Shown piece by piece: positions 36,727 through 45,841 of a stretch of 64,000 nucleotides of DNA. This DNA is from an uncultured Francisella sp. Its GTDB lineage: Bacteria; Pseudomonadota; Gammaproteobacteria; Burkholderiales; Neisseriaceae. Location of the stretch: the NCBI GenBank assembly GCA_943913135.1, contig CALTVE010000002.1:62001-126000 (forward strand), in the 5' to 3' direction. Every line of letters starts with the position of its first letter. Position 1 is the stretch's first letter. The notes beneath the pieces are model-generated. The model searched no databases. It saw only the letters and a program-made list of their open reading frames with translations, and had not been told where the DNA came from. Made by a program: the position numbers and the translations under genes.

Positions 36727-37974
36727 CTAACCACTTTTTTGTGCAATATCGGTCCGATACTGCATACCGCGAAAATGAATCGCCTGAAGCTCTCGATAAG
36801 CATTCTGGCGTGCCTTTTCAACAGAATTTCCTTCACCCACCACTGCTAAAATACGTCCCCCACTCGTTTCTAAACCATTTTTCCCCTTTTTTACACCTGC
36901 GTAAAAGAGCCTACCCTTTTGTTCGGCTTCTTCTGTCCCCGTGATGACATCTCCTTCGCTAATACTTAAGGGATAAGACTTACTTGCTATCACCACGGCC
37001 ACTACACTTTTATCACTAATTTCTAATTTTGCTTGATCCAGTCTGCCTTCTAAAGCAAGCGCTATGGCCTCTTGTAAACCTTCTTCTACCCGCAGCAAAA
37101 TGGGGAGTGTTTCCGGGTCCCCCAAACGAGCGTTAAATTCTACTGTATAGGGTTTTCCAGTAGAATCAATCATTAAACCCACATATAAAAAGCCAACAAA
37201 AGGGTGGCCTTCTTGTTTCATACCTGCAATCGTTGGATAGACAATGGTTTTGAGTGCTGCGCGGTAGCTTTCCTCGGTTATCCAGGGCACCGGACTATAT
37301 GCCCCCATTCCGCCTGTATTAGGTCCCTGATCATTATCTAAAAGTCGCTTATGGTCCTGGCTAAGGGGTAAAGGATATACGTGTTCACCATCGCTTAATA
37401 CAATTAAACTGGCTTCTTTCCCTTCTAGGAAATCTTCCATAATAATCTTGTCCGAAAATTTATCTTGTAGGGTTTTAAAAGCGTCTTCTGCTTCTTTTAA
37501 AGTGTGGGCGACAATAACTCCTTTTCCCGATGCTAAGCCATCAGCTTTTAAAACCACTGGAAATGAATGCTGACGGATATAATTTAAAATCTCTTCACTC
37601 GTGTGAAAACTTCTATAAGGGGCCGTAGGAATCTGGTGGCGCTGCATAAATTTCTTAGCAAACTCTTTAGAACTTTCTAATTGGGCTGCTTTTTTTGTCG
37701 GTCCAAAAATCTTTAATCCTGCTTTTTGAAAACTATCAACAATTCCTTCATTAAGCAAGGCTTCAGGTCCAACCACTGTGTATGCAATATTATTATCTTG
37801 ACAAAAAGTGATCAGTGCTTGTGTAGTTTTTTTCCCTAAGACAGTGATGGATCCTCTTTTTTCCATCCCCCCATTGCCTGGACTTACATATACTTGAGTC
37901 ACTTTAGGATCACGACTTAAAACATGAGCCAATACATGTTCTCTTGCCCCAGCACCTAACACCAATATGTTCAT
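36727..37974 (-). CDS. purD: Phosphoribosylamine-glycine ligase
   Basis: ATP-grasp enzyme of purine synthesis making glycinamide ribonucleotide. The 415 residues begin MNILVLGAGAREHVLAH and contain PVVLKADGLASGKGVIVA, DHKRLLDNDQGPNTGGMGAYSP split over the ATP site, and VEFNARLGDPETLPIL. It is last of a five-gene overlapping cluster with yigZ (4-bp overlap) and is not near purH, its usual partner. Confidence 0.97.
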   Translation of the reverse strand: MNILVLGAGAREHVLAHVLSRDPKVTQVYVSPGNGGMEKRGSITVLGKKTTQALITFCQDNNIAYTVVGPEALLNEGIVDSFQKAGLKIFGPTKKAAQLESSKEFAKKFMQRHQIPTAPYRSFHTSEEILNYIRQHSFPVVLKADGLASGKGVIVAHTLKEAEDAFKTLQDKFSDKIIMEDFLEGKEASLIVLSDGEHVYPLPLSQDHKRLLDNDQGPNTGGMGAYSPVPWITEESYRAALKTIVYPTIAGMKQEGHPFVGFLYVGLMIDSTGKPYTVEFNARLGDPETLPILLRVEEGLQEAIALALEGRLDQAKLEISDKSVVAVVIASKSYPLSISEGDVITGTEEAEQKGRLFYAGVKKGKNGLETSGGRILAVVGEGNSVEKARQNAYRELQAIHFRGMQYRTDIAQKSG

Positions 37975-38600
37975 GTTTTTTCCTTGATTGTTATAATTTT
38001 TTTTTCTAACAAGTCACGTACCCTGCCTTGAAAGAAAGGAATATTTTTTATGGGAAGTGCTACTTCGAGCACACTGTCAATCGCTATATTCTGAGCTTCT
38101 ATCTTCCCTTCAGTTTCCTTTAAAGAAAGCATTAATCGATTTACCTGTGGATAAGGACAAGAAACTGTAAACCGTTTTACATAATCTTTTTCCACAAAGG
38201 AAGCTGCCTCCAAAGCCCGGCAAGAAGAAAATTTATAGGCTTTAATTAAGCCAGGCACTCCGAGCAAGGTCCCTCCAAAGTAACGCACAACTAAAATAGC
38301 AACATCCAACAATGCAAATGAATCGATTTGCCCCAAAACCGGTAAACCGGAGCTACCTGTGGGCTCACCGTCATCATCAGCCCGATATAAGCCATTTTTT
38401 AAGCGATAAGCTTCTACGATATGACGCGCTTTAGGGTGGCTTTTGCTTAAAGTCCCTCGCCTTTCTTGAACCTCTTCTACTAAAGTGACTGGAAAGGCAT
38501 AAGCAAAAAACCGGCTGCCTAAATGTTCATAGTGCCCTTTTGAGGAAGCAGCTAAAGTGGTATAGCTATTTTTCCTGTCATCAACGACTATTTTTTTCAC
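37971..38600 (-). CDS. yigZ: YigZ/IMPACT family protein
   Basis: Conserved cytosolic protein of the UPF0029/Impact family, proposed to act in translation control; the bacterial role is not settled. The 209 residues contain the signature ADDDGEPTGSSGLPVLG, then VVRYFGGTLLGVPGLIKAY, and the C-terminal DUF1949-like domain. It starts with GTG at 38600, inside the end of etfA (20-bp overlap), and overlaps purD by 4 bp. Confidence 0.9.
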   Translation of the reverse strand: MKKIVVDDRKNSYTTLAASSKGHYEHLGSRFFAYAFPVTLVEEVQERRGTLSKSHPKARHIVEAYRLKNGLYRADDDGEPTGSSGLPVLGQIDSFALLDVAILVVRYFGGTLLGVPGLIKAYKFSSCRALEAASFVEKDYVKRFTVSCPYPQVNRLMLSLKETEGKIEAQNIAIDSVLEVALPIKNIPFFQGRVRDLLEKKIITIKEKT

Positions 38601-39528
38601 GAATTAACTCAGTCAAACGCGGAATTGCTTCATCGGCATCGGCTACTAAAATATAATCAGAGATGGCAAAAAGTGGTGCTTCAGGGTCTTTATTGATCGC
38701 TACAATCACCTTGCTCTCTTGAATTCCAGAAATATGCTGTAAGGCACCTGAAATACCCACACCGATATAAAGATCAGGGGCGATAATTTTTCCTGTTTGG
38801 CCAATCTGGGCTTCGTTACCGATAAAATCCGCTTCCACTACAGCGCGTGATGCGCCAATAGCTGCGTGTAAAACATCGGCTAAGGGCTGTAATAAAGCAT
38901 GAAAATTTTCTTTTGTTTTAAGTCCTCTGCCTCCAGCCACCACCGTTTTAGCGCTGGCTACATCTTTAGCGCTTTCTCCAGATGCTTTCCCTTGCCAATC
39001 AGACAAAACTTGCTGCTTAGATACTTTTACTTCCTTTGCTATTACTTGTTGACTGTCTTTAGTTGCTTTATTAAAAGCACTAGGGCGAACCGTTAAAATA
39101 AATTCTTTTGATTTAACCCTTAAGATTTCTAACACACTCCCCGTGTAAATGGGATGAACAAAAGTATTGTCATCCACAATATCAACTACATTAGCCACAA
39201 AAGGATTTTTAAAGCGAGCTGCTAACCGCGGCAGTAAAGATTTAGCAAAGCTATCGGCTACTGTAAGTATTACTTCATAATGCTCATTTAAACTTTCTAC
39301 CAGAATTTGCCAATCTTCAGCAACACCCGCCTCATATTTTTGATCCTCAATCCACCACAGTTTCTTTATCCCTTTGATAAATCGCGCTTCATTAAGAGCT
39401 TTTTCCACCTGATTCCCAGCCAGTAATATACTGACTTCTCCCAATTTTTGCCCAGCGCTGATCGCATATAAGACACTTTCGGGGAATTTGGCTCCTTGTA
39501 AACGAACCAATACCAGCACTTTTTTCAT
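38581..39528 (-). CDS. etfA: Electron transfer flavoprotein, alpha subunit
   Basis: FAD-carrying subunit that collects electrons from acyl-CoA and other dehydrogenases for ETF:quinone oxidoreductase. The 315 residues have the FAD-binding C-terminal motif [23 protein letters not shown] split over the known signature, and [14 protein letters not shown]. It overlaps etfB by 4 bp. The pair fits with the two FadD genes to the right as part of fatty-acid oxidation, although no acyl-CoA dehydrogenase is in the window. Confidence 0.96.
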   Translation of the reverse strand: MKKVLVLVRLQGAKFPESVLYAISAGQKLGEVSILLAGNQVEKALNEARFIKGIKKLWWIEDQKYEAGVAEDWQILVESLNEHYEVILTVADSFAKSLLPRLAARFKNPFVANVVDIVDDNTFVHPIYTGSVLEILRVKSKEFILTVRPSAFNKATKDSQQVIAKEVKVSKQQVLSDWQGKASGESAKDVASAKTVVAGGRGLKTKENFHALLQPLADVLHAAIGASRAVVEADFIGNEAQIGQTGKIIAPDLYIGVGISGALQHISGIQESKVIVAINKDPEAPLFAISDYILVADADEAIPRLTELIREKNSR

Positions 39529-40289
39529 CTTTGCTCCCCGGGTATTAGGCCCGCTTCATTTAAGCGATCAAATAATTCACCTACTGTTTTTACTTTAATT
39601 CCTTGTTGACGACTGGGTACAGATTTATACCCTAAAACACTGATCAAATCGGGGGAAGTCAAAGAGAAATTTCTTAATTGCAAGGTTTCTATAGATTTTT
39701 TCTTGGCCTTTATCAGATTAGGTAATTTAACATAACGAGGTTTATTTAAACGTAAATCTACACTTAACACTGCAGGAAGTTGTAAAAGTAATTTGTTTTG
39801 ACCTTCATCCACCTCTACAGCCACTGCCACTTTATCTTTCTCTAAAGTAAGTTCACTAATCGCGATTCCTTGGGCAATATTCATCAGGCCGGCTACCATG
39901 CCCGGCACGGCACCTGCTTCATCATCTATCGCCTGTTTTCCAAATAACAATAAATCTACTTTTTCTTTTTCGGCAATTTGCTGTAATACTTCGGCTATTG
40001 CCAAATGCCCAAGATTTTGATTGCTAAGCACTAACAAAGCACGATCGGCTCCCATTGCTAAAGCCGTGCGTAAATTTTCTTGGCATTTTTCTTCACCTAT
40101 AGAAACAACCACTATCTCTTCTACTTGCCCAGCTTCTTTAAGGCGCACTGCTGCTTCAATGGCAATTTCATCAAAAGGGTTAATCGTTTTTTTAAGTGTG
40201 TTTGTGTCTACTCCACCGCCATTATCTATTATTTTAATTTGGGCGTTTTCATCGACCACGCGCTTAATTGCTACCAGTATTTTCATCAT
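39525..40289 (-). CDS. etfB: Electron transfer flavoprotein, beta subunit
   Basis: AMP-binding partner of EtfA. The 254 residues begin [19 protein letters not shown] and contain [26 protein letters not shown] and the adenine-loop/recognition segment near [18 protein letters not shown]. Two ATGs are adjacent (40289, 40286). Its start lies inside the end of the heptosyltransferase gene (26-bp overlap), a tight coupling between unrelated functions. Confidence 0.96.
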   Translation of the reverse strand: MMKILVAIKRVVDENAQIKIIDNGGGVDTNTLKKTINPFDEIAIEAAVRLKEAGQVEEIVVVSIGEEKCQENLRTALAMGADRALLVLSNQNLGHLAIAEVLQQIAEKEKVDLLLFGKQAIDDEAGAVPGMVAGLMNIAQGIAISELTLEKDKVAVAVEVDEGQNKLLLQLPAVLSVDLRLNKPRYVKLPNLIKAKKKSIETLQLRNFSLTSPDLISVLGYKSVPSRQQGIKVKTVGELFDRLNEAGLIPGEQR

Positions 40290-41268
40290 TTATTTCTCTT
40301 AGTTTGTATGCCAGCGCTTTTTTCCATTCTTGACTCACTAATTGAGGAGATAAAGCCGCTTCTCCACCTACGATAAGCTGATAGTCCCTGCCTTCAGTAC
40401 GGGTATTATTTACCGAAGTTTTAGGATAAATTCCTACTGTAGGTAAATTTAAGGCATTAGCCAAATGAAGTAACCCTGTATCTACCGCCACTAACGAACG
40501 ACTTAAAGATAATAAAACAGCTATTTCTTTTAACCTTAATCGAGGCAACACTTTAACAAAACCAAGTTGAGCAGCAAGACTCTCAGCCGCCTTTCTTTCC
40601 TTATCATTCCCCCAAGTTAAGTATACACTTAAGCCATCTTGTTGATGTCTTTCTTGTAAAAGATATTTCCAATTATCTTCACGCCACAATTTATAAGAGC
40701 GGCTGGCACCCATCACTGCCATATGAAAATATCTTTCTACCTTGAAAGGTAAATTTTTTTCATCTATTTTAATTCCTGCATCGTAAGTTGCTCTATCAAT
40801 TTTATTTCTATAATCGAATATAGCAGCGAATAACATACGATTTTTCCAGATTACATTATCTTGTTCATTAATACTGTATTGATATTTATAAAAAAGACTG
40901 GCCCCTTTTTCCCTCGCACTGTCTGGAGCAAAACCATATACAGGAGCTCCAGATAAAAACCCAACGACTGCACTTTTTATCAAGCCTTGACTATCAATAA
41001 CTCTATCGTAATGCTCAGATCGCAAAACGCGGAAAAAAGCAATAACTTCTTTCCAAGTTTTTACCTTAAATATATTTTTTCTATACTTTCGCCAAGGGAA
41101 ATAAACAACCTTTTTAGTTAAAGGATGTAAAGAGGCAATATCGCCAAAAGCAGGTTCACTTAACCAATGAAGTTCTATGTTATTTTCCTGCTTACCCATA
41201 TCTTCAAGGGCATAAAGGGTATGAACTAAATCACCCATGCTGGACATGCGTACCAGTAATACTTTCAC
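40264..41268 (-). CDS. waaC: Lipopolysaccharide heptosyltransferase I-like
   Basis: GT9 family enzyme adding the first heptose to Kdo2-lipid A in the inner leaflet. The 334 residues begin [16 protein letters not shown], the usual WaaC start, and include [21 protein letters not shown] and [22 protein letters not shown]. The start is GTG at 41268. WaaF is the alternative, but the opening and length favour WaaC. First gene of the cluster waaC-etfB-etfA-yigZ-purD. Confidence 0.88.
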   Translation of the reverse strand: MKVLLVRMSSMGDLVHTLYALEDMGKQENNIELHWLSEPAFGDIASLHPLTKKVVYFPWRKYRKNIFKVKTWKEVIAFFRVLRSEHYDRVIDSQGLIKSAVVGFLSGAPVYGFAPDSAREKGASLFYKYQYSINEQDNVIWKNRMLFAAIFDYRNKIDRATYDAGIKIDEKNLPFKVERYFHMAVMGASRSYKLWREDNWKYLLQERHQQDGLSVYLTWGNDKERKAAESLAAQLGFVKVLPRLRLKEIAVLLSLSRSLVAVDTGLLHLANALNLPTVGIYPKTSVNNTRTEGRDYQLIVGGEAALSPQLVSQEWKKALAYKLREINDENTGSN

Positions 41269-41299
41269 ACTGTATCTTTAAATCTGAAAAAATAAGTGT

Positions 41300-41327
41300 A
41301 CTATATCATGCTAAGAGATAAGGTCGA
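41300..41327 (-). promoter_or_regulatory. Promoter of the waaC-purD cluster
   Basis: On the minus strand TCGACC (41327-41322), 16-nt spacer, then TGATATAGT, an extended -10 with TATAGT at 41305-41300. The expected start near 41293 leaves a leader of about 25 nt to the GTG. It fires away from the DnaA-box region. Confidence 0.5.
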
Positions 41328-41330
41328 AAT

Positions 41331-41583
41331 GAAGTACAACTAATAACATATTTTTATCTACTAATAATATATTTTTATGAAGTAATATTAATAATAAATA
41401 AAGACTTTCCTGTGGAGAAACTTATTTTCTTTAGAAAAATACAGAATTTTTTTCATAGAAAAAACTGTGGATAAACATCTTGAAATAAAGTGGGTAAAAA
41501 GATAAAAACCGATTATTTTTCCTTTTTCCTGTTGATAAAGTTTACTTTTTCACTGTTTATCCACTAAATTGTTGGATAACTTA
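41331..41583. other. Candidate replication origin (oriC-like DnaA-box region)
   Basis: The 315-bp gap between waaC and lpxC has an extremely AT-rich block (about 41336-41405, repeated TAATA/ATTTTTAT stretches) followed by DnaA-box-like 9-mers: TTCTCCACA (minus, 41411-41419), perfect TTATCCACA (minus, 41466-41474), TTATCAACA (minus, 41530-41538), TTATCCACT (plus, 41557-41565) and weaker TTATCCAAC (minus, 41571-41579). An unwinding element beside clustered boxes is the plan of a bacterial origin. Plus-strand G/C bias also shifts here. No dnaA, dnaN or mnmG is in the window and no GATC site lies in the region. A DnaA-regulated lpxC promoter is the alternative. Confidence 0.55.
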
Positions 41584-42486
41584 ATGCTACAAAGAACTTT
41601 AAAAAGACCCATGACCACTATTGGGGTAGGGTTGCATTCTGGGGTTCGTGTTCACTTAACCTTATTACCAGCAAAAGAAAATAGTGGGATTCAATTTTGT
41701 CGTAGTGATTTAAAAGCACCGCAAAATCGTGTCATTCATTTATGTCCTGATTTAATTAATGATACCCGTCTTTCTTCTACTATTGTGACTGAAGACAACG
41801 TTCGTATTGGTACGATAGAGCATTTAATGTCGGCCTTGTTCGCTTTAGGAATAGATAATATATTGATTGAATTAGATGGTCCGGAAATACCCATTATGGA
41901 TGGTTCCAGCTTATCTTTCATTCATATTATAAAAGAAGCGGGTATAAGAGAACAAAAAGAAGAGAAGGTGTTTTTTAAGTTAATTAAGCCGATAAAGATA
42001 GGAGAAAAAGATAAATGGGTTTCTTTAACTCTTTATAATGGATTTAAACTGCAATTAACCATTGATTTTAATCATCCCGTATTTAATCGTTCGTCACAAG
42101 AATTTATTATTGATTTTAAGAATGCTTCTTATATCGATGAAATTGCTCGTGCTCGCACCTTTGGGTTTATGCAAGAAATGGAATTGATGCGGGTACACAA
42201 CTTAGGGTTAGGGGGTAATTTAAGCAATGCTATTGTGATTGATGATAATTCAATATTAAACCCAGAAGGTTTACGCTACGAAGATGAATTTGTGCGTCAT
42301 AAAGCTTTAGATGCGATTGGGGATCTTTATGTACTGGGCCATCCTTTGGTTGCTTCGTTTAAGGGTTTTAAATCGGGACATGCCATTAATAATGCTTTAT
42401 TACGCGCCTTAAAAGAAGGGGTGCATTATGAAAAAGTGCGTTATCTGCAAGATAAAGGCTTACCCGATTCTTTTCATTATGTTTAA
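41584..42486 (+). CDS. lpxC: UDP-3-O-acyl-N-acetylglucosamine deacetylase
   Basis: Zinc enzyme for the committed step of lipid A synthesis. The 300 residues begin MLQRTLKRPMTTIGVGLHSG and keep the zinc-site regions TIEHLMSAL and RHKALDAIGDLYVLG. The ATG at 41584 is chosen because it matches the family start and has GGA 7 nt upstream; the frame reaches back to TTG 41569 inside the last DnaA-like box. In enterobacteria lpxC ends the ftsZ cluster; here it stands alone and converges on mnmE with 1 bp between the stops. Confidence 0.97.
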   Translation: MLQRTLKRPMTTIGVGLHSGVRVHLTLLPAKENSGIQFCRSDLKAPQNRVIHLCPDLINDTRLSSTIVTEDNVRIGTIEHLMSALFALGIDNILIELDGPEIPIMDGSSLSFIHIIKEAGIREQKEEKVFFKLIKPIKIGEKDKWVSLTLYNGFKLQLTIDFNHPVFNRSSQEFIIDFKNASYIDEIARARTFGFMQEMELMRVHNLGLGGNLSNAIVIDDNSILNPEGLRYEDEFVRHKALDAIGDLYVLGHPLVASFKGFKSGHAINNALLRALKEGVHYEKVRYLQDKGLPDSFHYV

Positions 42487-42487
42487 A

Positions 42488-43819
42488 TCATTTTCCAATA
42501 CAAAAGTGGGAAAATATTTCCCCTAATAGGTCATTGCTGGTAAATTCGCCGGTAATTTCACTTAAAAAAACCTGGGCTAAACGCAGTTGTTCGGCAAATA
42601 ATTCGCTTTCGTGAATCACTTGTTGAGCAGATTTCAACTGATCGAGCGTTTTTTGTAAGCGGCTTACGTGACGATGGCGAGCTGAAAAGAGGCTTTCTCC
42701 AGCACCTGTGAAACCTGCAGCCTTCAAGATAGATTCCTTAAGTTTTTCTAAACCGGTACCTTCTTTTATGGAGATAAAGAGACCCTCTTCTTTTTCACTC
42801 TTTGGATACAAATCGCTTTTGTTATATACATAGATCGCTTTAAGGGAGGGGGGTGCATTTGCCAATAGGGTTACCAATTCTGGCTCCATGGAAGAAGACC
42901 CAGCTTCTTGCATAATTAAAGCAATATCGGCTTCTTGCATTGCTTTTTTACTTCGTTCAATGCCAATGGATTCTATGGTATCGGCATTTTTCCTAAGGCC
43001 GGCAGTATCTAAAATGTGTAAAGGTAAACCTTGTAGAATAATTTCTTCGTGAATGACATCGCGAGTCGTGCCGGCGATATCGGTTACGATAGCGCTTTCT
43101 TTACCGGATAAATAGTTGAGTAAGGAAGACTTACCAACGTTCGGAGGGCCAAGAAGAACGACCCGTGCGCCTTCTTTTAAACGCACTCCATTTTGTGCAT
43201 TATTAAGCAGGTTTTCGTTTTCTTCTATAAGTTTTCCTATTAGATCTAAATAGTGCGCTTCTGAAGAAGAATCGAGTTCTTCTTCTGGAAAATCTAAATG
43301 GGCTTCACTTAACATGCGTAGATGGGTTAAACCTTCTTGCAATGCGGTGATTTTTGTTGAAAATGCACCCTGTAAAGATCGGGAAGCCATTTTAGCGGCT
43401 TCTTCACTGGGCGCTTCTATTAAATCGGCAATACTTTCCGCTTGGACTAAATCGATTTTGTTATTTAAAAAAGCCCGTTGAGTAAATTCTCCTGGTAATG
43501 CCAAACGTGCTCCTTGGTGTAGCACTTCACGCAGTAGACGGTTTAATACGATAGGTCCTCCATGAATATGTAATTCAATAACATCTTCACCGGTAAAACT
43601 ATGCGGCGCAGGGAAAAAAAGCATTAAGCCTTGATCGATGATTCCTTTATTTCGATCATAGAATGAGCTTAAATAGGCATAACGCGCGTGGACATTTGCC
43701 TTTTGGCTTAAATGTTGGGCCAGCGGAAGCAATTTTTCTCCAGAGATTCGGATTATTCCTACACCCCCTATACCAGGAGCAGTGGCAACGGCGGCAATAG
43801 TATCTTTACTTGCGTACAT
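42488..43819 (-). CDS. mnmE: MnmE, tRNA U34 modification GTPase
   Basis: With MnmG it installs the cmnm5 group on wobble uridines. The 443 residues show the N-terminal tetrahydrofolate-binding domain (ATAPGIGGVGIIRISG), the inserted G domain with LLGPPNVGKSSLLN, DIAGTTRD, DTAG and NKSD, and the C-terminal CIGK. ATG 43819 was chosen over an upstream in-frame start because it matches the family N-terminus. It overlaps mpl by 14 bp. It lies away from the usual rpmH-rnpA-yidC context. Confidence 0.96.
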   Translation of the reverse strand: MYASKDTIAAVATAPGIGGVGIIRISGEKLLPLAQHLSQKANVHARYAYLSSFYDRNKGIIDQGLMLFFPAPHSFTGEDVIELHIHGGPIVLNRLLREVLHQGARLALPGEFTQRAFLNNKIDLVQAESIADLIEAPSEEAAKMASRSLQGAFSTKITALQEGLTHLRMLSEAHLDFPEEELDSSSEAHYLDLIGKLIEENENLLNNAQNGVRLKEGARVVLLGPPNVGKSSLLNYLSGKESAIVTDIAGTTRDVIHEEIILQGLPLHILDTAGLRKNADTIESIGIERSKKAMQEADIALIMQEAGSSSMEPELVTLLANAPPSLKAIYVYNKSDLYPKSEKEEGLFISIKEGTGLEKLKESILKAAGFTGAGESLFSARHRHVSRLQKTLDQLKSAQQVIHESELFAEQLRLAQVFLSEITGEFTSNDLLGEIFSHFCIGK

Positions 43820-45176
43820 GTTTTTTTTCCAGAGCTTGCAGTAAAAGAGAATGAATTCCCTGAAAACTACCATTACTCATAACCAATAAGACATCTCCTG
43901 ATTTAGCCTCTTGCAAGATAGCTTTCAATAAACCATTAAAATTTTTAAAACTTTGAGTTTTTTTTCCTAAAGAATTTAAAGATTCTTTTAAATCCCAATG
44001 AACATCGCCGGTATAGACAAAAACTTTATCGGCTTCACATAAGGAAGAGATAAAAGCGTTTTTTAAGCATCCCATTTTTAAGGTATTCGAACGGGGTTCA
44101 ACGATAGCAATAAGGCGTTGAGTGGGCTTTAAAGTACTTTTTAAAGCGGCAATGGCAGAGGTGATGGCAGTAGGATGATGAGCAAAATCATCATAAACGG
44201 TAATCCCACCAATTTCTCCTTTTCTTTCCATGCGCCGTTTGACGTTTTTAAAGCGTGAAAGGATGCGCGCTCCTTCTGCAAGGTCTACTCCAGCACGACG
44301 GGCTGCTAGTAAAGCGGATAAGGCATTATTTTCATTATATTTTCCAAAAAGAGACCATTGAACAAAGGTAATCTCTTTATTGGCTTCAAAGATAGAGAAT
44401 CCTTGGTTACCCTGATTTTGACTTTTAATGTGAAATCCTTCTGTACTGGCGAAAGGAAGAGTGGGTGTCCATACGCCCATATCCAACAGCTGCTCGATGG
44501 CTGGGTCATTAGCACGATAGATAATTTGTCCTTTTTGCCTAACGATACGCAATAATTGATGAAATTGCCATTGAACTGCTGATAAATTGGCAAAAATATC
44601 CGCATGATCATATTCTAAATTGTTGATGATCAAGGTATCGGGATGATAGTGGACAAATTTTGAGCGCTTATCGAAAAAAGCAGTGTCGTATTCGTCTGCT
44701 TCTATTACAAAATAAGGGCTATTTTCTTCATAGTGAGAGGAAACGGCAAGATTTTCGGGAACGCCTCCGATGAGCCAGCTGGGTCTTTTGCCTGCTTCTT
44801 GCAATATAAAGGCAAGCATAGAGGCGGTGGTGGTTTTGCCATGCGTACCTGAAACTGCTAATATTTGTTTATATTTTAAAACGTTTTTCTCTAACCATTC
44901 AGGACCGGATACAAAGGGAATTTGCTCGTTTAACAAATATTCAATAATTCCCATACCCCGTGTGGCAACATTACCCACCACATAAAGATCGGGTTGCAGT
45001 TGTTTTTGGTTTTCGTCAAAGCCTTCAACAACTTTTATCCCAAGTTTCTCTAGTTCTATACTTACGGGGGGATAAATGGCCTGATCACAACCGGTTACTT
45101 CGTGTCCAGTTTCTTTAGCCAAACGAGCGATACCAGACATTAAAGTACCGCCAATTCCTATAATGTGTAAATGCAT
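43806..45176 (-). CDS. mpl: UDP-N-acetylmuramate:L-alanyl-gamma-D-glutamyl-meso-DAP ligase
   Basis: Recycles murein tripeptide onto UDP-MurNAc. The 456 residues have the Mur-ligase plan: Rossmann start HIIGIGGTLMSGIARLA, ATP loop SGTHGKTTTASML, EADEYDTAFFDKRSKF and the central YDDFAHHPTAI typical of Mpl/MurC. The N-terminus and the DKRSKF segment favour Mpl over MurC. It is co-transcribed with mnmE. Confidence 0.94.
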   Translation of the reverse strand: MHLHIIGIGGTLMSGIARLAKETGHEVTGCDQAIYPPVSIELEKLGIKVVEGFDENQKQLQPDLYVVGNVATRGMGIIEYLLNEQIPFVSGPEWLEKNVLKYKQILAVSGTHGKTTTASMLAFILQEAGKRPSWLIGGVPENLAVSSHYEENSPYFVIEADEYDTAFFDKRSKFVHYHPDTLIINNLEYDHADIFANLSAVQWQFHQLLRIVRQKGQIIYRANDPAIEQLLDMGVWTPTLPFASTEGFHIKSQNQGNQGFSIFEANKEITFVQWSLFGKYNENNALSALLAARRAGVDLAEGARILSRFKNVKRRMERKGEIGGITVYDDFAHHPTAITSAIAALKSTLKPTQRLIAIVEPRSNTLKMGCLKNAFISSLCEADKVFVYTGDVHWDLKESLNSLGKKTQSFKNFNGLLKAILQEAKSGDVLLVMSNGSFQGIHSLLLQALEKKHVRK

Positions 45177-45288
45177 AAGAGCACATTGGTATGCAAAAAA
45201 TCTATTGTATCAAGAGTAGCTCTTTTAAGGCGATAACAAAAAAACGTATGTTACAATACAAAAATATATGTTTATATTTCAAGTCTCA

Positions 45289-45310
45289 TAGGCCTTTAAT
45301 AGGCCTTTAA
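45289..45310. repeat. Tandem 11-bp repeat upstream of dut
   Basis: TAGGCCTTTAA occurs twice head-to-tail (45289-45299, 45300-45310) in the gap between mpl and dut. It is enclosed by an 8-bp inverted pair CAAGTCTC (45280-45287) and GAGACTTG (45341-45348). Function unknown; possibly slippage or a regulator site. Confidence 0.6.
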
Positions 45311-45394
45311 TCTCTTAAGTTTTTAACGTTATTCTACAAAGAGACTTGTCCCAGAAACCGGAAAAAGCAGCAAAGCAGCATGGGAGTTCTATCC

Positions 45395-45841
45395 ATGAAG
45401 GTGGAAGTAAAAATCTTACGCTCACAAATTAAGGATTATCTGCCTTCTTACGCCAGTAAATCGGCGGCGGCCTTGGATTTGCGTGCCTGCATTAAAGAAG
45501 CAATGGTTTTAAAGGGAGGGGCAACTTTATTGGTTCCTACGGGCATAGCCCTTTATATGAAGGATTCAGAAACAGCAGCTCTGATTTTACCTCGCTCTGG
45601 CTTAGGTCATCGTCATGGTTTGGTGCTCGGTAATGGGGTTGGTTTGATAGACGCCGATTATCAAGGAGAGTTGCAGGTGTCGTTGTGGAACCGCTCGGAT
45701 GCCCCCTATACCATAAAACCTCTGGAGCGCATTGCTCAACTTCTGTATATTCCGATTAAGCGCTTGGAATTTTCCCTGGTTGACGATTTTATTGCCAGTG
45801 AACGAGGCGAAGGGGGTTTTGGTAGTACGGGGGTGCACTGA
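45395..45841 (+). CDS. dut: dUTP diphosphatase
   Basis: Hydrolyses dUTP to dUMP, preventing uracil incorporation and supplying ThyA. The 148 residues show all five trimeric dUTPase motifs: AALDLRA, LPRSGLGHRHG, GLIDADYQGEL, RIAQLLYIP and RGEGGFGSTG. ATG 45395 with GGGAG 8 nt upstream was preferred to the ATG 15 bp earlier. Its TGA overlaps the mnmA ATG by 1 bp. Confidence 0.97.
   Translation: MKVEVKILRSQIKDYLPSYASKSAAALDLRACIKEAMVLKGGATLLVPTGIALYMKDSETAALILPRSGLGHRHGLVLGNGVGLIDADYQGELQVSLWNRSDAPYTIKPLERIAQLLYIPIKRLEFSLVDDFIASERGEGGFGSTGVH

Noticed and set aside
42486..42530. Hairpin ATTTTCC...GGAAAAT after lpxC as terminator
   Set aside because: It lies within the mnmE coding end (FCIGK region), has a 12-nt loop and no T-run; coding constraint explains it as well.
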